This document shows, in pieces, positions 60,646 through 64,000 of a DNA stretch of 64,000 nucleotides. The position numbers were made by a program, and so were the translations under genes. This DNA comes from Kazachstania africana CBS 2517. Its lineage: Eukaryota; Ascomycota; Saccharomycetes; Saccharomycetales; Saccharomycetaceae. Every line of letters begins with the position of its first letter. The stretch's first letter is position 1. The stretch covers positions 310,001-374,000 of the forward strand of contig NC_018949.1 of NCBI RefSeq assembly GCF_000304475.1. The letters run 5' to 3'. Under the pieces are notes generated by a model, which saw only the letters and a program-made list of their open reading frames with translations, made no database searches and was not told the DNA's origin.

Positions 60646-61907
60646 TTTGTTTTATCTTCGAATCACACACAGACAAATTCAGTCTTTCTCTTCTTTACAA
60701 GAACTTAATCTACTTCGAAAGTAATATGCTTACGACACAATATATATGTACATAAAGAGACAGAGAGTACCAACCGTGTATAGGGGTACAAGAGCGACCG
60801 TCATAGAAGAATTAATAAATCTTATTAATGAGTAAATCCAATGACAATTTATACATCAGATTTTTTTTCTCTCCTTTGCGATGCCCGATGGGCTTAAGTG
60901 ATCTTTCAAGTAAAAATTGGGAAAATTCACCTCAAGATTGAATTCATTAAGTGGAGAGTGACAAGAGTTGAGTAATATCTCTTGCTATTTGTGTCTACCA
61001 CCCTTTAGCTGGGGAACGGTGATGCCCGAACGAGGGTGAAAGAGAGAGAGGGCATCGCCTGTTACTACCTAGAGCGTACAAGTAGTACTTGTTCTTGAAG
61101 AATGTATAGCCTTTCAAGAAAATACATTTTTCCCTTTGTCTTAATGAGCTATGCGTGGGAAGTTCGAGGGTGCCCAAGAAGAACGTACTAAGCCTGTTAT
61201 AGAGCAGCCTTGTGGGGGGAGTGGAAGATGATGAGGAGCTGTTAGCGTGCCATTACAGTACGTGGGAATCTCTCAAATCTGAGGAGGTTCTTTCCGGGTA
61301 AACCTTCACGTCATACTACTGCCAGGTCTTTTTTGAAACTGTTACTTGACTGTTTTGACATCCGTACATTCACAAAACCCGTGCATGTTATTTGAAAAAT
61401 TTTCAAAAACTTTATGTGCGTCGCTTTTCCAAAAACTGATATTTCATATTCTTAGATTTTTTGCCATCGGAAAGAGAGCATTTGCTTGAGGCAGCCATCT
61501 CTCGTGCAGGGAAGGATCTCAGCCTGGCTTCTCCTTGGAAAGCGTGAGGTTTTTGCCTCCCCGGGATGGGGTCTGTTGGTACTATCCTGGTAGGATACTC
61601 GGATGGCTAGGTAGAGAGTAGCTAAATGTTCCTTGTAGACATGGCTCGCACGCACGGTAATCGCTTACGCACGCCCAATATGCCAATTTTCCAATTGGTT
61701 TTCCAAAGTAGTATCACCAATATTCTGGATGCGTTTGGCCCTCGTGTGTGCCTCTCGTACGTACTATACTGTGTAGTATCATCATTCTATCTACTCGAGG
61801 TCCTAATGACTATAATCGTAAAATTTCACTAGTAGTATCTTATATACAAAGAGCGTTTATTTGAAAACTTGTCTTATTGCTAATACCAAGATAGAAGATT
61901 GTCAATA
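60646..61907. other. Intergenic: divergent RKI1-RPS7 promoter region
   Basis: The 1.26 kb region holds two GATGCCCGA copies (60880-60888, 61021-61029) and an inverted copy GGGCATCGC (61050-61058) on the RKI1 side, and tandem Rap1 sites on the RPS7 side. A GC-richer part, about 61470-61660, includes the short inverted repeat TATCCT-GGT-AGGATA at 61583-61597. No TACTAAC branch point is present between the Rap1 sites and RPS7. The short open frames there have no relatives. Confidence 0.65.
61358..61387 (+). promoter_or_regulatory. Tandem Rap1 sites upstream of RPS7
   Basis: ACATCCGTACATT (61358-61370) and AACCCGTGCAT (61376-61386) both fit the Rap1 consensus ACACCCRYACAT with one or two changes, in the same direction and a few bases apart. 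This pairing is the classic HOMOL1/RPG arrangement of yeast ribosomal protein promoters. They are about 520-550 bases upstream of the ATG, farther than usual. Function is inferred. Confidence 0.7.
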
Positions 61908-62477
61908 ATGTCTGCACAAGCTAAGATTTTATCTCAAGCTCCAACTGAATTGGAATTACAAGTTGCCCAAGCTTTTGTCGAATTAGAAAATTCTTCTGCT
62001 GACTTAAAAGCTGAATTAAGACCATTACAATTCAAATCTATTAGAGAAATTGACGTTGCTGGTGGTAAGAAAGCTTTAGCCATCTTCGTTCCAGTCCCAT
62101 CTTTAACTGGTTTCCACAAAGTTCAAACAAAATTAACTCGTGAATTAGAAAAGAAATTCCCAGATAGACATGTCATCTTCTTAGCTGAAAGAAGAATCTT
62201 ACCAAAGCCAGCTAGAAACGCTAGACAAGCTCAAAAGAGACCAAGATCTAGAACTTTATCCGCTGTCCACGACAAAATCTTGGAAGACATGGTTTTCCCA
62301 ACTGAAATCGTCGGTAAAAGAGTCAGATACTTAGTCGGTGGTAACAAGATCCAAAAAGTCTTATTAGATTCCAAGGATGTCCAACAAATTGACTACAAAT
62401 TAGAATCTTTCCAAGCTGTTTACGCTAAATTAACTGGTAAGCAAATTGTTTTCGAAATTCCTTCCGAAACTCATTAA
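61908..62477 (+). CDS. RPS7: 40S ribosomal protein eS7, intron-free
   Basis: The start is ATG 61908 ([20 protein letters not shown]); the longer frame from 61899 begins with TTG. The 189-residue protein is nearly identical to S. cerevisiae Rps7A/B (190). It includes [53 protein letters not shown] and the C-terminal FEIPSETH. Codon use is very strongly biased, as expected for high expression. S. cerevisiae RPS7A and RPS7B both have an intron near codon 48; here the reading is unbroken. Position between RKI1 and the YOR097C-like gene points to the RPS7A (YOR096W) copy. Confidence 0.97.
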   Translation: MSAQAKILSQAPTELELQVAQAFVELENSSADLKAELRPLQFKSIREIDVAGGKKALAIFVPVPSLTGFHKVQTKLTRELEKKFPDRHVIFLAERRILPKPARNARQAQKRPRSRTLSAVHDKILEDMVFPTEIVGKRVRYLVGGNKIQKVLLDSKDVQQIDYKLESFQAVYAKLTGKQIVFEIPSETH

Positions 62478-62588
62478 AATTATTAATTTAATTTTTTTAT
62501 ATCATATAGTTTCCTATTAATATAATACTTTATCCAAATTCCATTTTTTCTTCACAAACGATAAATCTATATATTTACATCATATTAT

Positions 62589-62942
62589 TTACTTGGCCAT
62601 ATTTACAAAATTTTCGTACCTTAAACTTTCACTAAATGTGGCAAGCTTCTCATGCTTCCTTTCATCCAATTTTGTGACAGGAATATCGAAATATTTGAAA
62701 GTACCAATGTCGCTGGCACGATCATTTACTTTTTCAGCTGATTTCTCTGCCAGTTTGACATTTCTTTTATTACTATTCATACCAACTACATACGCAGCTC
62801 CTAAAACAATACCCATTATTATCGTGAACTTTATGAAATTAAGTATTCCACCGACAATTACGGCTAACCATGGACTGGCATAACTCAATAGCAGGCAACA
62901 TGTGAATCCTAAAGCGAATGATGGAGTGTCAAGCTTAATCAT
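62589..62942 (-). CDS. Small putative membrane protein, YOR097C-like by position
   Basis: The 117-residue frame starts at ATG 62942 (MIKLDTPSFALGFTCCLLLS). It has two hydrophobic segments, about 10-27 (ALGFTCCLLLSYASPWLA) and 28-53 (IVGGILNFIKFTIIMGIVLG), and a basic, soluble C-terminus. I do not recognise a domain. It lies between RPS7 and NUP1 on the minus strand, exactly where YOR097C, an uncharacterised membrane protein, lies in S. cerevisiae, though that one is longer (about 175). The call rests on position, membrane character and a clean frame. Confidence 0.65.
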   Translation of the reverse strand: MIKLDTPSFALGFTCCLLLSYASPWLAVIVGGILNFIKFTIIMGIVLGAAYVVGMNSNKRNVKLAEKSAEKVNDRASDIGTFKYFDIPVTKLDERKHEKLATFSESLRYENFVNMAK

Positions 62943-63124
62943 ATCTATCTCATCTCGATCTGCTTATTTTGCCAAGCTTATTTTTTTTTCACTCTGATCG
63001 ATTGATATATTTATATTATCGCGAACTCAGTCGTAATAGTAGTAGCACTAGTAGTCGTAGTAGTATAACATGCAAAGAATGAAAATTAATATCAAATGTA
63101 AAATATACGTAATCTATATACAAT

Positions 63125-64000
63125 TCACCTCCTAGGCTGTCTCATTCTTGCCATCTTTCTTTGTGTCATGAGTCCACCAGGTTGCTGGGGTGCAGTGTTC
63201 GTTGTAACCGGTGTTTGTGCATTAAAGATGGCCGCAGGATTCACGTTTCCGCCTCCACCAAAATTTATATTTGCGGTAGCAGATGGATGGAAATTTACTT
63301 GAGGAGCTGGATTGCTACTAAACCCATCCACTGCGGGTGGGTTGAATGTGTTCCCTTGGAATACGGACTGAGCTGTATTTGGATTGGAACCATTTACACC
63401 AAAGTTGAATCCAGCGTTGTTATTTGGTTGACTAGAGAGCAATGGGTTTGCTCCACTACCATTCGCTGCACTGGATAGCAAAGGGTTTATTGATGCATTG
63501 AAAGTGTTCGCTCCATAAGTTCCACTAGTAGCAGTGCTTGAAGCAGATGTTGGGAATAGACTTTGTTGAAGGTTACCAGTACTATTTGAGGGCTTACCGA
63601 ATGAAAATCCGGGGGTAGCAGGTTGATTATCTGATTTGTTACTTCCAAAGTTGAAACTTGGTACCGCAGCAGCAGCAGTACCGGTTCCAAGAAGTGGATT
63701 ATTAGTTGAAACGGCACTAGTGCTGCCACTTGTAGGAAGTTTCTTGAATGAAAATCCTGTTGTACCAGTCTCTGCCTTCTTCTCTGGCGCTACTACAGGA
63801 GGTGGAAGTTTATTAAAGGAAAAGCCTGATGCAGGTTTATCTTGTGGTCTAGAAAATTGAAATGATGAAGCAGAGCCATTAGATGCTGTACTTATATTAT
63901 TTTCCTTGTTACCAAATGAAAACCCGCCAACAGGCACTTTAATATCGCTTATGACAGCTTCCTTTTCTACATTGGTGATGTTTGGCTTGCTAAACGAAAA
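63125..64000 (-). CDS. NUP1: FxFG nucleoporin Nup1, C-terminal part (cut by window edge)
   Basis: The open frame runs from the right edge of the window to the stop at 63125, 291 codons; the N-terminus lies beyond 64000. The GTG near 63937 is only an internal codon, since the frame continues upstream with FSF-type repeats. It is made of FSFG, FSF and FNFG repeats in Ser/Thr/Asn spacers (GGFSFGNKEN, FSFNKLPPP, FSFKKLP, FNFGSNKSDN). It ends in a basic tail, QRKMARMRQPRR, matching the last residues of S. cerevisiae Nup1. Nup1 is on the nuclear basket side and binds the Kap95-Kap60 import receptor. Nup2 is excluded as it ends in a Ran-binding domain. Order matches YOR098C. Confidence 0.93.
   Translation of the reverse strand, partial: FSFSKPNITNVEKEAVISDIKVPVGGFSFGNKENNISTASNGSASSFQFSRPQDKPASGFSFNKLPPPVVAPEKKAETGTTGFSFKKLPTSGSTSAVSTNNPLLGTGTAAAAVPSFNFGSNKSDNQPATPGFSFGKPSNSTGNLQQSLFPTSASSTATSGTYGANTFNASINPLLSSAANGSGANPLLSSQPNNNAGFNFGVNGSNPNTAQSVFQGNTFNPPAVDGFSSNPAPQVNFHPSATANINFGGGGNVNPAAIFNAQTPVTTNTAPQQPGGLMTQRKMARMRQPRR

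Noticed and set aside
61387..61907. A 5' UTR intron for RPS7 suggested by the distant Rap1 sites.
   Set aside because: No GTATGT donor and no TACTAAC branch point were found; weak matches such as GTACGT alone are not enough to annotate it.
1..64000. A pre-WGD genome as an explanation for the mixed YIL/YNL/YOR gene content.
   Set aside because: Too many YNL-track genes that should be interleaved are missing, while losses are exactly those of a single post-WGD track; a whole-genome check would still be decisive.

Overview
The window is nuclear DNA from a budding yeast of the family Saccharomycetaceae, most likely a lineage that arose after the whole-genome duplication (WGD). Twenty-nine protein genes can be named by similarity to Saccharomyces cerevisiae proteins or by position. 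None shows a coding-region intron. Intergenic DNA is AT-rich with (TA)n runs, and there is one tRNA-Asn(GTT). Every gene keeps the relative orientation of its S. cerevisiae counterpart. The species cannot be fixed from the sequence alone; Kazachstania or Naumovozyma-like yeasts are my guess, at low confidence.

Left part (1-35,032): AYR1 (cut by the window edge), KGD1, RPL9, STH1, TAO3, ASG1, FKH1, CSM2, FLX1, OM45, TMA108, TPM2, REV7, AXL2, CCT2. This is the S. cerevisiae chromosome IX series YIL124-YIL142, with RPL9 added between KGD1 and STH1, and with RRT14, MET18, RPL16A and VHS2 absent. Right part (38,528-64,000): OST3, TCB1, tRNA-Asn, YVC1, VPS21, PTC5, TMA46, ECM3, CMR2, ARF3, RKI1, RPS7, a YOR097C-like gene and NUP1 (cut by the edge). 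This is the YOR085-YOR098 series. MKT1 (YNL085W in S. cerevisiae) joins the two halves. In S. cerevisiae the sister copy of this whole region is the single block YNL067-YNL098, so the window appears to keep an ancestral track that S. cerevisiae has since split between chromosomes IX and XV, with a different choice of which MKT1 and RPL9 copies survived.

The genes are housekeeping genes with no operon logic. They cover the TCA cycle and mitochondria (KGD1, FLX1, OM45, PTC5), chromatin and transcription (STH1, ASG1, FKH1), polarity and cytoskeleton (TAO3, TPM2, AXL2, ARF3), DNA repair (CSM2, REV7), translation and folding (RPL9, RPS7, TMA46, TMA108, CCT2, MKT1), membrane traffic and contact sites (VPS21, TCB1), the ER and vacuole (OST3, YVC1), lipid control (CMR2), the pentose phosphate pathway (RKI1) and nuclear pores (NUP1). 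I saw no transposon, CRISPR array, virus or selfish element.

The most noteworthy points are: KGD1 with its mitochondrial presequence one base out of frame at a poly(A) run; an RPS7 gene without the intron known in S. cerevisiae; CSM2 and FLX1 ending convergently with stop codons that overlap; clusters of Tbf1-like motifs between ASG1 and FKH1 and inside an unexplained GC-rich, hairpin-bearing 1.2 kb gap before ECM3; and a YVC1 channel whose C-terminal acidic cluster is reduced.
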